DNA from: Cellulomonas humilata
Lineage (GTDB): Bacteria; Actinomycetota; Actinomycetes; Actinomycetales; Cellulomonadaceae
Reading direction: 5' to 3'
Assembly: GCF_030814415.1 (NCBI RefSeq)
Contig: NZ_JAUSVB010000002.1
Coordinates: forward strand, 620,001 to 684,000
DNA length: 64,000 nucleotides
Shown here: piece by piece, positions 49,718 to 58,042 of the stretch
Layout of the letters: every line of letters begins with the position of its first letter
Numbering within the stretch: the stretch's first letter is position 1
Made by a program: the position numbers and the translations under genes
The notes under the pieces: model-generated
What the model was told of the DNA's origin: nothing
Seen by the model: only the letters and a program-made list of their open reading frames with translations
Databases searched by the model: none

Positions 49718-49723
49718 TACGAG
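49718..49723 (+). promoter_or_regulatory. -10 TACGAG of the methyltransferase gene
   Basis: TACGAG 36 bases before ATG 49760, with GAGAGGA as ribosome-binding site at 49747-49753. No -35 hexamer; the direct repeats occupy that position. Confidence 0.4.
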
Positions 49724-49759
49724 GCGGCACGGAGCCGTCGGACGACGAGAGGACACCCC

Positions 49760-50860
49760 ATGACCATCGACCAGCAGACCGAGAACGACCAGGTGCTCGC
49801 GGGCGCGGAGCTCGACCTGGACCGAGTCCTGGCGTTCGCCGGGCAGGTCGCCGACAACCACGCGATCGCGAGCAACGGCGTCCTGACCTACCTGGGCGAC
49901 CGGCTCGGCCTCTGGCGGACCCTGGCGTCCGTCGGACCCGTGACCAGCGCCGAGCTCGCCGAACGCTCCGGGCTCGCGGAGCGGTACGTGCGGGAGTGGA
50001 TCTCGGCCCAGGCCGCCGCCGGTTACGTGACGTACGACGCGGCCACGCAGAGGTTCACGCTGCCCGCCGAGCACGCCGCTGTCCTCGCGGACGACGACAG
50101 CCCGGCGGCCCTCGTCGGGGCCTTCGAGATCACCGCGGCGGTGTGGGCGAGCGTGGACCGGCTCGCCCACGCCTACACGACCGGCGAGGGCGTCGGCTGG
50201 CACGAGCACGACGACCGCCTGTTCAGCGGGGTCGAGCGGTTCTTCCGGCCGCTCTACGCCGGGTCTCTCGTGAACACGTGGATCCCGGCCGTCGACGGCC
50301 TGACCGACCGGCTGACCGCCGGTGCGCGGGTGCTCGACGTCGGCTGCGGCCTCGGCTCCGCGACCCTGCTGATGGCCGAGGCGTTCCCGGCGTCGACGTT
50401 CCTCGGGGTGGACAACCACGGGGAGTCGATCCGTCGGGCGACGGCCGCGGCACAGCGGGCGGGGGCGACCTCCCGTGTCGCGTTCGCGGAGGCCGCCGCG
50501 GACGGGTACGCGGGCACGTACGACGTGATCTGCATGTTCGACGCCCTCCACGACATGGGTGACCCGCTCGGCGCGCTGCGGCACGCCCGCGCCGCGCTGT
50601 CGGACGAGGGCGTGCTGCTCGTCGTCGAGCCGGCCGCAGGCGACCGGCTGGAGGACAACCTCCACCCGCTCGGTCTGAGCTGGTACGCGGCGAGCGCCAC
50701 GATGTGCGTGCCGGGCAGCCTCTCGCAGTCCGGGGGAGCCGCCCTGGGCGCCCAGGCGGGCGGTGCGCGTCTGCTCGAGCTGTTCGCGGAGGCGGGCTTC
50801 GGCACCGCTCGGGTCGCGGCGACGACCCAGTTCAACCTGGTGATCGAGGCGCGTCGCTGA
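49760..50860 (+). CDS. SAM-dependent methyltransferase with N-terminal winged helix
   Basis: 366 residues from ATG 49760. The N-terminal part (about 20-110) is a dimerisation-type winged helix (TSAELAERSGLAERYVREWI), as in plant-type O-methyltransferases and mycobacterial Rv2258c-like proteins. The SAM motif is VLDVGCGLGSATL, followed by FLGVDNHG and MFDALHDMGDP. Substrate unknown. Divergent from the BTAD regulator and probably its target. Confidence 0.85.
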   Translation: MTIDQQTENDQVLAGAELDLDRVLAFAGQVADNHAIASNGVLTYLGDRLGLWRTLASVGPVTSAELAERSGLAERYVREWISAQAAAGYVTYDAATQRFTLPAEHAAVLADDDSPAALVGAFEITAAVWASVDRLAHAYTTGEGVGWHEHDDRLFSGVERFFRPLYAGSLVNTWIPAVDGLTDRLTAGARVLDVGCGLGSATLLMAEAFPASTFLGVDNHGESIRRATAAAQRAGATSRVAFAEAAADGYAGTYDVICMFDALHDMGDPLGALRHARAALSDEGVLLVVEPAAGDRLEDNLHPLGLSWYAASATMCVPGSLSQSGGAALGAQAGGARLLELFAEAGFGTARVAATTQFNLVIEARR

Positions 50861-50869
50861 CCAGCACGT

Positions 50870-50905
50870 ACCGGGGCCGTCGTCCGCACGGGCGGCGGCC
50901 CCGGT
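50870..50905 (+). terminator. methyltransferase terminator
   Basis: ACCGGGGCCGTCG pairs with CGGCGGCCCCGGT (one G-U) around a 10-base loop, 10 bases after the stop. Confidence 0.7.
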
Positions 50906-50910
50906 GTGCC

Positions 50911-50916
50911 TTGACA
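50911..50916 (+). promoter_or_regulatory. -35 TTGACA before the CARDB-like gene
   Basis: Perfect TTGACA right after the terminator. At 17-base spacing the -10 position reads GGAACG, which is poor, so another sigma factor or an activator may be needed. Confidence 0.35.
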
Positions 50917-50973
50917 CCCTCGCGTGCGACGGAGGAACGTCGTGGACGCGATCGGGAGCAGTCTCTGGGGGCG

Positions 50974-51837
50974 ATGGGCATGGCGATTCAGCTCGAGGTG
51001 CGCGACGGTGTCCCGGTCTGGTACCTGTCGATGGACATCTGGGTCGTCCCTGGTCCCGACCCGAACGGTCCGCCCGGGATGGCCACCGAGGGTGAGCCGG
51101 CGTACGTCTGGGCGCGGGTGACCAACAACGGGAGCACGACCGCCACGGACGCGGTCGTCAACTTCATGTGGGCCAACCCCAACGTCGGCTTCGACCGCAC
51201 GACGGCGAACCCGATCGGCAACACCACGGTCACGCTGACCGCCGGCCAGTCGAGCGAGGTCCAGTGTCCGAACACGTGGCTGCCGTCGTTCGTCAACGGC
51301 GGGCACGTCTGCCTCCTCGTGGAGAGCTACCACGCCCAGGACCCGCTGCCCCCGGGGGCGGCGTTCAACGTGGTCACGGACCGCCACGTCGCCCAGCTGA
51401 ACCTCAACATCGTGCGTCGGCTCAAGCGCCGCATGTTCGACGGGCTGGTCGAGGTCCACAACCCCGGCGAGGAGGAGATGGCGTTCTGGGTCGCGATCCA
51501 GGAAGGCACCCTCGACGAGCTCGACCCGCAGGTGCTCACGAATTTCGGGGTGTCGCTGGAGGGCATCAAGGAGCCTGGACGGGTCGTCAACTACGGGTTC
51601 ATCGACCGGTTCGGCAAGGCCCGCAGGGGCGGCGAGCTCACGACGGTCTCGCGCGACGCGGAGGTGTACGTCCGTCCCCGCCACGCCTCCGTCGTGCGCA
51701 TCGCCGCCGAGCTCGAGGGTGACGCCGCGCTCCTGCACGTGACGCAGACCCTCGGCGACCGCCGCACGGTCGTCGGCGGCGCCGCGTACCTGCTCCTGAG
51801 CGATCGCGTGGGCGGAGGCAGGAAGCCGGTCGACTGA
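50974..51837 (+). CDS. protein of unknown function with CARDB/Ig-like domain
   Basis: 287 residues from ATG 50974 (second ATG at 50980). I do not recognise a family. Residues about 30-120 look like a CARDB/Ig-like beta-sandwich (YVWARVTNNGSTTATDAVVN) with two Cys. The second half is beta-rich with basic segments (RRLKRRMF). No signal peptide or helix, which is odd for CARDB domains that are usually extracellular. Behind its own TTGACA and convergent with the propeller-protein gene. Confidence 0.5.
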   Translation: MGMAIQLEVRDGVPVWYLSMDIWVVPGPDPNGPPGMATEGEPAYVWARVTNNGSTTATDAVVNFMWANPNVGFDRTTANPIGNTTVTLTAGQSSEVQCPNTWLPSFVNGGHVCLLVESYHAQDPLPPGAAFNVVTDRHVAQLNLNIVRRLKRRMFDGLVEVHNPGEEEMAFWVAIQEGTLDELDPQVLTNFGVSLEGIKEPGRVVNYGFIDRFGKARRGGELTTVSRDAEVYVRPRHASVVRIAAELEGDAALLHVTQTLGDRRTVVGGAAYLLLSDRVGGGRKPVD

Positions 51838-51846
51838 CCGCCAGGA

Positions 51847-54051
51847 CTACGGTGCTGCGCCGCAGTTCAGCCCCGGTGGGTTGGGGCTGACCATGCCGCT
51901 GGCGGTGTCCGTCACCGTGAACGCGACGTCGTAGACCCCGTCGAGGAACACGAGCGCCGACAAGGCGTTCTGTGGGAAAGGCACGTCACGGGCGGTCCCG
52001 GGCCCGACCGGCGTGAGGTGGATGGTCACGGAGATCGACTGGTTCGGGGGGTCGTCGGCCTGGATCGCGATGTTCCAGTTCGACGACCCGGGCGACGCCT
52101 CGCAGTGCGCGCCCGAGAGCACGGGTGCACCGTCGGACGTCACCGCCACGGGGAGCGTCTGCACGAGGTGGCCGTCCGCGGCGAAGAGCGAGACTGTCGC
52201 CGCCGAGCCCGTCGTCCCGTTCGGCGAGCGCGCCTGGGCCCCGCCCGCGTACGCGACGGAGACGTGCGCCGTCCCGTCACCGGCGAAGGCGCCGCCCGAG
52301 GTGACGGTGAGCCAGTCGACGCCGGTCGTCGCGCTCCACGTCTCGGCGCCCGTGCCGTTGACGACGGTCAGCAGCACGTCGTTGGAGGCACTGAGATCCA
52401 CGGTGGCGGGAGCCAGCTGGAGGCCGGGTTCGGGCGGCGGGTTCGCGACGAAGGTCGCCGTCACGGTGTTCACCCCGGGCGGGTCGATCGTCGTGCCGCC
52501 CGGCCCCAGTGTCAGGGCGCACACCGGCGCCGAGCAGGCGACGTTGCTCCAGCCCGCGAACGTGCTGCCGGGCCCGGCGACGGCTTCCAGGCTGCTCGCG
52601 GTGCCCGCCGAGAGCGAGAACGTGCACGCGGGCGGGCAGGCGCCCCCCGCGCTCACCTGCACGGTCCCGGTGCCGTCCCCGGCGAGCACGACCCGCAGCT
52701 CGCTCGCCGCCGGGCGCGTCGGCTCGGGGTCCGGCTGGGCCGGCGCGGGTGGTGCGCTCGGGGCCGTCGACGGGCGTGCGTCCGGCGTGGCCGGAGCGGT
52801 GGTGACGGGGTCCGACGGCTGCGTGGGCGGCGTCGGCTCGTCGGCCGGGCCGGTCGGCTCGGTGACGGGCGGCTCGGGCTGTTCGGGTGCCTCGAGCCCG
52901 AGGGCAGGTTGCTCGGGGTCGTACTTCGAGACGCTGCGGACCGTGCCGTCGAGGTCGAGCACGCCGGCCTTCTCGCTCGCGGTGTCGTTGTAGAAGACGA
53001 ACCCGTCCTTGGCGGTGAGGTCGAACGCGGTGCCGACGCCGATGAGCGGGTCGGTCGTGACGAGGACGCGGCGGGTGTCCAGGTCGACGACGACGACCTG
53101 GCCGGTCGAGAAGTCGGGGACGAACAGCCGCCCGTCGAGCTCGACCGGGGTGCCGAGGTCCGAGCCTGGCGTCGCGATGCTGGACACGACCGTGTCGCAC
53201 GTCCCGGTGCTGAGGTCGGTCACGCGCAGCACGGCGTCGGTGCCGGAGACCGTGTAGACCTCGTCGCGGTCCGTCCCGCCCGCGAAGCGCACGGCGTCGT
53301 CCGTGGGACTGACGTCCACGCACGCCTCGGGTCCCGGCCGGCCCTCGTCGTCGTACTGGACGGCGGTCCCCGCCCCGGGGTCGATGACGACGGGTCGACC
53401 GTCGGCGCTGACCAGCCGGCCGGTGCGCGGGTCTGCCGCGGAGCGGGCCGCCAGCTGCACGGCGCCGCCGACGTGGAGGAGGTCGCCGCGGCGGGCCTCG
53501 AGCAGCCACAGGTCTCCGCGGTCGTCGACCACCGGTGCGCTCGGGCCGAGGCCTCCGGACAGTGATCGCGCGGGGCCACGCGGCGCGAGGGTCTCCAGGT
53601 CCAGCTCGACGACGAGCCCCTGCTCGCTGTCCACGGCGTAGACCGCCGTCGACGAGACCACGACGTCGAGGCCGGCCGTGGCTCCCGCGACCGCGGTCCT
53701 CGGACGCCCCGGCTCCCACGTGCCCGACTCGACCCGCAGGACGGAGCCCCTGGTCCGGTTCACGACGTAGCCGGTCGCACCGCTCTGCGCGGCGACGAGG
53801 TCGTCGCCGGGGACTGCGACCGCGAGCTGGACCGCGACCTCGCCGGTGGGCCCGTCGACCAGCGCCAGCTGTCCGGGTCCGGAGGAGGCAACCCAGACGC
53901 TGCCGGCGACGGAGTCGAGCTCGTGCAGCGGGAATCCCGCGCCGCTCACGGCGAGGACTCCCATCGCGATGGCGCCCGCGCCCGCCGCGACGCCTCTCAG
54001 GCGCCCACGCGCTGACACCGGAATCCGGCGTCCCCCCTGCTGCCCCCACAC
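51847..54051 (-). CDS. secreted or anchored beta-propeller protein with repeat and BACON-like domains
   Basis: 734 residues from GTG 54051. Signal-anchor helix at about 18-42 (GAGAIAMGVLAVSGAGF). Residues about 45-360 form a YVTN/NHL-type beta-propeller (SVWVASSGPGQLALVDGPTG). A Pro/Thr-rich linker (about 375-440) follows, then a Cys-rich bacterial repeat domain (CPPACTFSLSAG with FAGWSNVACSAPVCALTL) and a BACON-like domain (WSATTGVDWLTVTSGGAFAG). The end holds a beta domain with two Cys. Presumably adhesion or wall interaction; no enzyme motif. A later in-frame GTG (residue 12) is possible. Confidence 0.7.
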   Translation of the reverse strand: MWGQQGGRRIPVSARGRLRGVAAGAGAIAMGVLAVSGAGFPLHELDSVAGSVWVASSGPGQLALVDGPTGEVAVQLAVAVPGDDLVAAQSGATGYVVNRTRGSVLRVESGTWEPGRPRTAVAGATAGLDVVVSSTAVYAVDSEQGLVVELDLETLAPRGPARSLSGGLGPSAPVVDDRGDLWLLEARRGDLLHVGGAVQLAARSAADPRTGRLVSADGRPVVIDPGAGTAVQYDDEGRPGPEACVDVSPTDDAVRFAGGTDRDEVYTVSGTDAVLRVTDLSTGTCDTVVSSIATPGSDLGTPVELDGRLFVPDFSTGQVVVVDLDTRRVLVTTDPLIGVGTAFDLTAKDGFVFYNDTASEKAGVLDLDGTVRSVSKYDPEQPALGLEAPEQPEPPVTEPTGPADEPTPPTQPSDPVTTAPATPDARPSTAPSAPPAPAQPDPEPTRPAASELRVVLAGDGTGTVQVSAGGACPPACTFSLSAGTASSLEAVAGPGSTFAGWSNVACSAPVCALTLGPGGTTIDPPGVNTVTATFVANPPPEPGLQLAPATVDLSASNDVLLTVVNGTGAETWSATTGVDWLTVTSGGAFAGDGTAHVSVAYAGGAQARSPNGTTGSAATVSLFAADGHLVQTLPVAVTSDGAPVLSGAHCEASPGSSNWNIAIQADDPPNQSISVTIHLTPVGPGTARDVPFPQNALSALVFLDGVYDVAFTVTDTASGMVSPNPPGLNCGAAP

Positions 54052-54160
54052 ACGATCACCGCTCTTGCCTCCGGGCGGGTGCCGAGCGTCTGATCACGCG
54101 TGCTCGACCCCTCCGTCGCTCTCCAGGGTCGCAGCGGCTGTGGGGGTTCACCACGGTTTA

Positions 54161-54877
54161 CTAGCGATTTCGCCCGCTCCGGGAGCCGCCCTCGGCGCCC
54201 AGAAGACCCTCCAGGACGCGCGTCAGCAGCCGCTCGGTCTGGTCCTCGTCGGCGTCCACCGGGGGTGCCGACAGGGCGCCGGCGAGGTGCGGGTGCGCGC
54301 CGTCGCGGAGGAGCTGCGAGAGGTGCGCGGCGGCCGCGAGCTGACGGCGCCGGTCGACCGGAGCGGTGCCGCGCTGCTCGATCTCGGTGCGGGCCAGGAG
54401 CCGGACGACGGCGCTGAACACGCCGATGGCCTCGAGCTTGCGGTGCCCGTCGACAGCGAGGTCCTGCAGGGCTCCGAGCGCGTGCTCGAGGTACTCGACG
54501 GCGTTCGGCCCGAGGTCGCCCGTGGCGGCGGTGGTGTCGGTGAGCCAGGGGTGGCGCAGGTACACGTCGCGGCTCTGCCGGCCGAGCGCGAGGAGGTCCG
54601 CGATCCAGTCGGCGTGGTGGAGGACGGTGTAGTCGATCTCCCCGTTGACCTGGTCGATCATGAGCGCGACGAGCTCGTCGCGGGACTCGACGTAGCGGTA
54701 GAGCGACGCGGATCCGCCCCCGAGGGCCTCGGCCACCGAGCGCATGGTCACGGCGCCGAGACCGTCGGTGTCGGCGAGCCGCACCGCGGCCGCCGCGATG
54801 CCGTCGCGGGTGTGCTCCGGAGCCCGGCCCCGGCTGCCGCGCGCGGGACGCAGCCAGATGCTCGTGTGCGTCTCCAT
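54161..54877 (-). CDS. TetR/AcrR-family regulator
   Basis: 238 residues from ATG 54877. Helix-turn-helix in AAVRLADTDGLGAVTMRSVA and LGGGSASLYRYVESRDELV, followed by a TetR_C tetracycline-repressor-type effector domain with DWIADLLALGRQSRDVYLRHP. Divergent from the alpha/beta hydrolase gene, with an operator-like palindrome in the 65-base gap, so it probably represses both. Confidence 0.88.
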   Translation of the reverse strand: METHTSIWLRPARGSRGRAPEHTRDGIAAAAVRLADTDGLGAVTMRSVAEALGGGSASLYRYVESRDELVALMIDQVNGEIDYTVLHHADWIADLLALGRQSRDVYLRHPWLTDTTAATGDLGPNAVEYLEHALGALQDLAVDGHRKLEAIGVFSAVVRLLARTEIEQRGTAPVDRRRQLAAAAHLSQLLRDGAHPHLAGALSAPPVDADEDQTERLLTRVLEGLLGAEGGSRSGRNR

Positions 54878-54901
54878 GCCGCCACCCTCTCATCCGTGGG
54901 C

Positions 54902-54907
54902 TAGAAT
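54902..54907 (+). promoter_or_regulatory. -10 TAGAAT of the alpha/beta hydrolase gene
   Basis: TAGAAT matches the -10 consensus well. Its bases overlap TATTCT on the minus strand (54909-54904), a possible -10 for the TetR gene. Confidence 0.5.
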
Positions 54908-54925
54908 AGCGAACGTTGATCGCAA
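54907..54925 (+). promoter_or_regulatory. TetR-type operator
   Basis: TAGCGAACGTTGATCGCAA has T-GCGA/TCGC-A arms (imperfect 19-bp palindrome) and covers both -10 boxes' edge and the start site. Confidence 0.5.
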
Positions 54926-54942
54926 TTAATGAGGAGCCACCG

Positions 54943-55842
54943 ATGACCACCTGGACCCCCACGCAGCGCGCCCGCAACGGCGACGTCGAGATCGCCTACG
55001 ACCGCCTCGCCGGCTCCGACGGGATGCCCCTGCTGTTGGTCATGGGGCTGGCGACCTCGCGGTTCTGGTGGCCGACGGGTCTGTGCGAAGAGTTCACCCG
55101 CGAGGGCTTCGCCGTGGCGCGCTACGACCAGCGCGACGCGGGTGAGTCCACCCGGCTGCCCGACGTCGCGGGGTCGAACCCGTTCCGGGCGCTGTTCGCG
55201 AAGAAGGGCGACGCGTACACCGCCGAGGACATGGTCGACGACGCCGTTGCGGTGCTCGACGAGCTGGGCTGGGCGCGGGCGCACGTCTTCGGCCACTCCA
55301 TGGGCGGTGTCGTCGCCCAGCGCCTCGCGCTGCGCCACCCCGACCGCGTGCTCAGCGTGGTGTCGTCGGCGGCCCTGCCCAGCGACGTCTCGGGCCTCCG
55401 GGTCGCCCGCTACCTGCGCGTCGGCCTGCTCGCCAGGCTCGCCCGCACCACGTTCCCCGACGGCCGCGACGGCGACATCGAGGCCAGCCTCGCGGTCGCG
55501 CGCGGGGTGGCGTCGCCCGCGTACCCGTTCGACGAGACGGCGGCCCGGGAGTGGATCGAGCGCGCGGTCGACACGGGCCCGCGGGACACCAAGGCGCAGA
55601 GCCGCCAGATCGGTGCACAGTGGCACGGTCCGAAGCTGCGGGACCTGCACCGGCCGACGCTCGTGCTGCACGGTGAGGCGGACCCGATCCTGCGGGTCGC
55701 CGCCGGCCGGGCCACGGCCGACGCCGTCGACGGAGCACGGCTGGTCACGCTTCCCGGGGTCGGGCACGACCTGCCCGCCGCGCTGTGGCCGACTGTCGCC
55801 CGCGAGGTCGGCGACCTGGCGAGGCAGGCGGCTGCGGTCTGA
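54943..55842 (+). CDS. alpha/beta hydrolase
   Basis: 299 residues from ATG 54943, with GAGGAG upstream. Nucleophile elbow GHSMGG (Ser), acid Asp in GEADPILR and His in GVGHDLP. The N-terminal LLLVMGLATSRFWWPT holds the oxyanion strand. Similar proteins are called haloperoxidase- or lipase-like; substrate unknown. Under the divergent TetR gene. Confidence 0.88.
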   Translation: MTTWTPTQRARNGDVEIAYDRLAGSDGMPLLLVMGLATSRFWWPTGLCEEFTREGFAVARYDQRDAGESTRLPDVAGSNPFRALFAKKGDAYTAEDMVDDAVAVLDELGWARAHVFGHSMGGVVAQRLALRHPDRVLSVVSSAALPSDVSGLRVARYLRVGLLARLARTTFPDGRDGDIEASLAVARGVASPAYPFDETAAREWIERAVDTGPRDTKAQSRQIGAQWHGPKLRDLHRPTLVLHGEADPILRVAAGRATADAVDGARLVTLPGVGHDLPAALWPTVAREVGDLARQAAAV

Positions 55843-55846
55843 GCGG

Positions 55847-57253
55847 TCAGGCGCCGAGGCCCCGGAGCAGGGCCGCCGCGTCCTCGTTCCCGGGGTCGAG
55901 GTCGACGGCCCGCTGCAGGAGCTCGGCTGCCGGGCCGGTGTCGCCGTCCACCAGGTGCGCCCAGCCAGTCATCGCCCACGCCCGCGACGAGCCCGGACGG
56001 ACCGTCGTCCACAGGCCCAGGAGCGGTCGGACCAGGTCCGGACGGTGCAGCTCGATCGCGCCCCAGACGCCGTCGACGAAGCGGTCGTCGTCGACGTCGA
56101 CCAGCGCCGGGACGGTGGTCGTCAGCCGGTGGTACGCGTCGACGGCAGCGTCGGCCCCGGACTCGACGAGCGCCCTGCCCAGCGGCACGGTGATCGGGGG
56201 CAGGAGCGCGTCGAGACGAAGGTCGTCGGCCGTGTGCAGCGGCAGGTCGAGGGCCAGATCGAGCGCAGCCCGCACGACGGCGCCGGTCGGGGCGGTGTTG
56301 GAGTTGGCCAGCGCCACGACGCCCGTCCGGCGCTCGGGGACGAGCACGAGACGTGAGGTGAACCCGGGATCGGCACCGGCGTGGCCGACCGTCCGCTCGC
56401 CGCGGTGGCTGCCCAGGAACCAGCCGAGCCCCACGGACTCGTCCCAGGGCGGGTCGCCGACCTCAGCCTCCGGCTGCCACCTCCGCGCGGCCGTGCCGGC
56501 GTCGTCCAGGGTGGCGATCATCCAGCGGGACAGCTCGGCGACGCTGGAGTGCAGGGTCGAGCTCGGGGCGTGCCGACGCGTGTAGGGATAGGAGTCGCCC
56601 GGCACGATGAGCGGCGCGCCGACGTGCGGTGATGCGGCGAGATCGGGTGCGACGTCGCCACGCAGGAACGTGCTGCGGTCCATGCCCGCCGGGTGGAGGA
56701 CGAGGGTCGTCATCGCTTCCTCGAACGTCGTCCCACGGACGGTCGCGAGCACGTGCCCGAGCACCTCGTACCCGAGGTTGCAGTAGGCGAACCGGGTGCC
56801 CGGCGTCGTGGACAGGCGCGCGCTCGACAGGCCCCTGACCAGCTCCGCGAGCGCGTCGTCGCCCAGCAGTGGGTCGTGCCACCCGTAGTCCGTGACGTCC
56901 GGGATGCCGCTCGTGTGGGTGAGCAGGTGGCGGAGCGTGACCTCGGCCTGACGACCGTCGGCCAGGGTCAGGTCGGGCAACCACCGGACCACCGGGGCGT
57001 CCAGGTCCAGCGCCGGCGTCAGCCCGACGACCGCAGCCGCGACGAACGTCTTCGACACCGACGCCAGGTGGAACAGGGTCTCGGGCGTGACCGGGGCGCC
57101 GGTGCGGACGTCGCGCGTCCCGAACCCTCGAGCCAGCGCAACCTCGCCGTCCTGCACCACGGCGACCGCCAGCCCTGCGAGCCCGTGCGTCCGCACCACC
57201 TGGTCGACCAGCGGCCACAGCGACGTCTCCGCCCGACGCTCGAGCGAGGTCAT
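55847..57253 (-). CDS. serine beta-lactamase-fold hydrolase with C-terminal TPR-like tail
   Basis: 468 residues from ATG 57253, overlapping the methyltransferase stop by ATGA. Class C/DD-peptidase motifs: SVSKTF (Ser-x-x-Lys), YCNLGY (Tyr-x-Asn) and GHAGADPG (His-x-Gly). No signal peptide is seen, so cytoplasmic esterase activity is more likely than resistance. Residues about 390-468 contain a TPR-like repeat (GPAAELLQRAVDLDPGNEDA), unusual for the family. Confidence 0.85.
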   Translation of the reverse strand: MTSLERRAETSLWPLVDQVVRTHGLAGLAVAVVQDGEVALARGFGTRDVRTGAPVTPETLFHLASVSKTFVAAAVVGLTPALDLDAPVVRWLPDLTLADGRQAEVTLRHLLTHTSGIPDVTDYGWHDPLLGDDALAELVRGLSSARLSTTPGTRFAYCNLGYEVLGHVLATVRGTTFEEAMTTLVLHPAGMDRSTFLRGDVAPDLAASPHVGAPLIVPGDSYPYTRRHAPSSTLHSSVAELSRWMIATLDDAGTAARRWQPEAEVGDPPWDESVGLGWFLGSHRGERTVGHAGADPGFTSRLVLVPERRTGVVALANSNTAPTGAVVRAALDLALDLPLHTADDLRLDALLPPITVPLGRALVESGADAAVDAYHRLTTTVPALVDVDDDRFVDGVWGAIELHRPDLVRPLLGLWTTVRPGSSRAWAMTGWAHLVDGDTGPAAELLQRAVDLDPGNEDAAALLRGLGA

Positions 57254-58011
57254 ACGACCGACCCCCGCGAACACCACGCCACGGCGGGGATCTCGAACGG
57301 CGCGGCCGGCAGCCGTTCCGCGCAGCGCGCCCGCAGGGCGTCCCGCTCGGCGTCCCCGAGCGACGCGACGTAGGCGCCGGCGGGCCCGACGCCGAGGGTG
57401 AAGGTGGCCCACCACTCGTCGACGGTCTCGTACCGCGCACCGACCGCCTCGCTCCAGGACACGACGTCCTGCAGCCCCGCCTCCCTGAACAGCTCGGCGA
57501 GGTGCCCCTCCCGCGTCCCCGGCAGGGCGGCCTCGCCGGGAGCGCTCGGGTCGAGGTCGTGCGCCGCACGCCAGAACGCGTCAAGAGGTCCGCCGTTGCC
57601 GGCGTGGTCCCACACGTTCGCCGCGACCACGCCGCCCGGCCGGGTCACGCGGGCCATCTCCGTCAGCCCGGCGACCGGGTCGGTCAGGAAGTGGACGACG
57701 AGCTGGGCCACCGTCAGGTCGACGGAGTCGTCGGGCAGCGGCAGCGACTCGGCGACGCCTGCCAGCACCCGCAGGCCGGGGAACCGGGCTCGTGCGGCCG
57801 CGACGAACGGCTCGGAGGGGTCGACGGCGGTGACGGCATCGACGCCCAGGCGTGCGACGAGCTGGGCGGTCAGGGCTCCGGGTCCGCAGCCGACGTCGAG
57901 CGCGCGTGCGCCGGCAGGGATCTCCAGCGCCGCGGCGAACCGTGCGGCGAGCGGCTCGGAGAACCGGCCCATGAACCGGAAGTACACGTCCGGGGAGACG
58001 TCGAAACCCAT
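57250..58011 (-). CDS. class I SAM-dependent methyltransferase
   Basis: 253 residues from ATG 58011. Motif I DVGCGPGALTAQL, acidic VDPSEPFV, motif II ESLPLPDDSVDLTVAQLVVHF and the RPGGVVAANVWD strand fit the UbiE/Methyltransf_11 group. Substrate unknown. ATG 58011 is chosen because TACCGT lies six bases upstream; the frame continues upstream without support. Confidence 0.85.
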   Translation of the reverse strand: MGFDVSPDVYFRFMGRFSEPLAARFAAALEIPAGARALDVGCGPGALTAQLVARLGVDAVTAVDPSEPFVAAARARFPGLRVLAGVAESLPLPDDSVDLTVAQLVVHFLTDPVAGLTEMARVTRPGGVVAANVWDHAGNGGPLDAFWRAAHDLDPSAPGEAALPGTREGHLAELFREAGLQDVVSWSEAVGARYETVDEWWATFTLGVGPAGAYVASLGDAERDALRARCAERLPAAPFEIPAVAWCSRGSVV

Positions 58012-58017
58012 CCACCG

Positions 58018-58023
58018 ACGGTA
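58018..58023 (-). promoter_or_regulatory. -10 TACCGT of the methyltransferase gene; leaderless
   Basis: Minus-strand TACCGT ends six bases before ATG 58011. It lies only seven bases from the opposing -10 at 58030. Confidence 0.5.
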
Positions 58024-58029
58024 GCGCCG

Positions 58030-58035
58030 TAGTCT
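58030..58035 (+). promoter_or_regulatory. -10 TAGTCT of the HNH-like gene; leaderless
   Basis: TAGTCT ends seven bases before ATG 58043. Confidence 0.5.
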
Positions 58036-58042
58036 CCGGGCC

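Noticed and set aside
49711..49747. Inverted repeat CGTCGTC / GACGACG around the methyltransferase promoter.
   Set aside because: Seven-base arms with a 23-base loop are expected by chance at this GC content.
47413..50562. Plus-strand ORF of 1049 codons opposite the SARP regulator.
   Set aside because: Shadow of the regulator's frame with no ribosome-binding site or domain.
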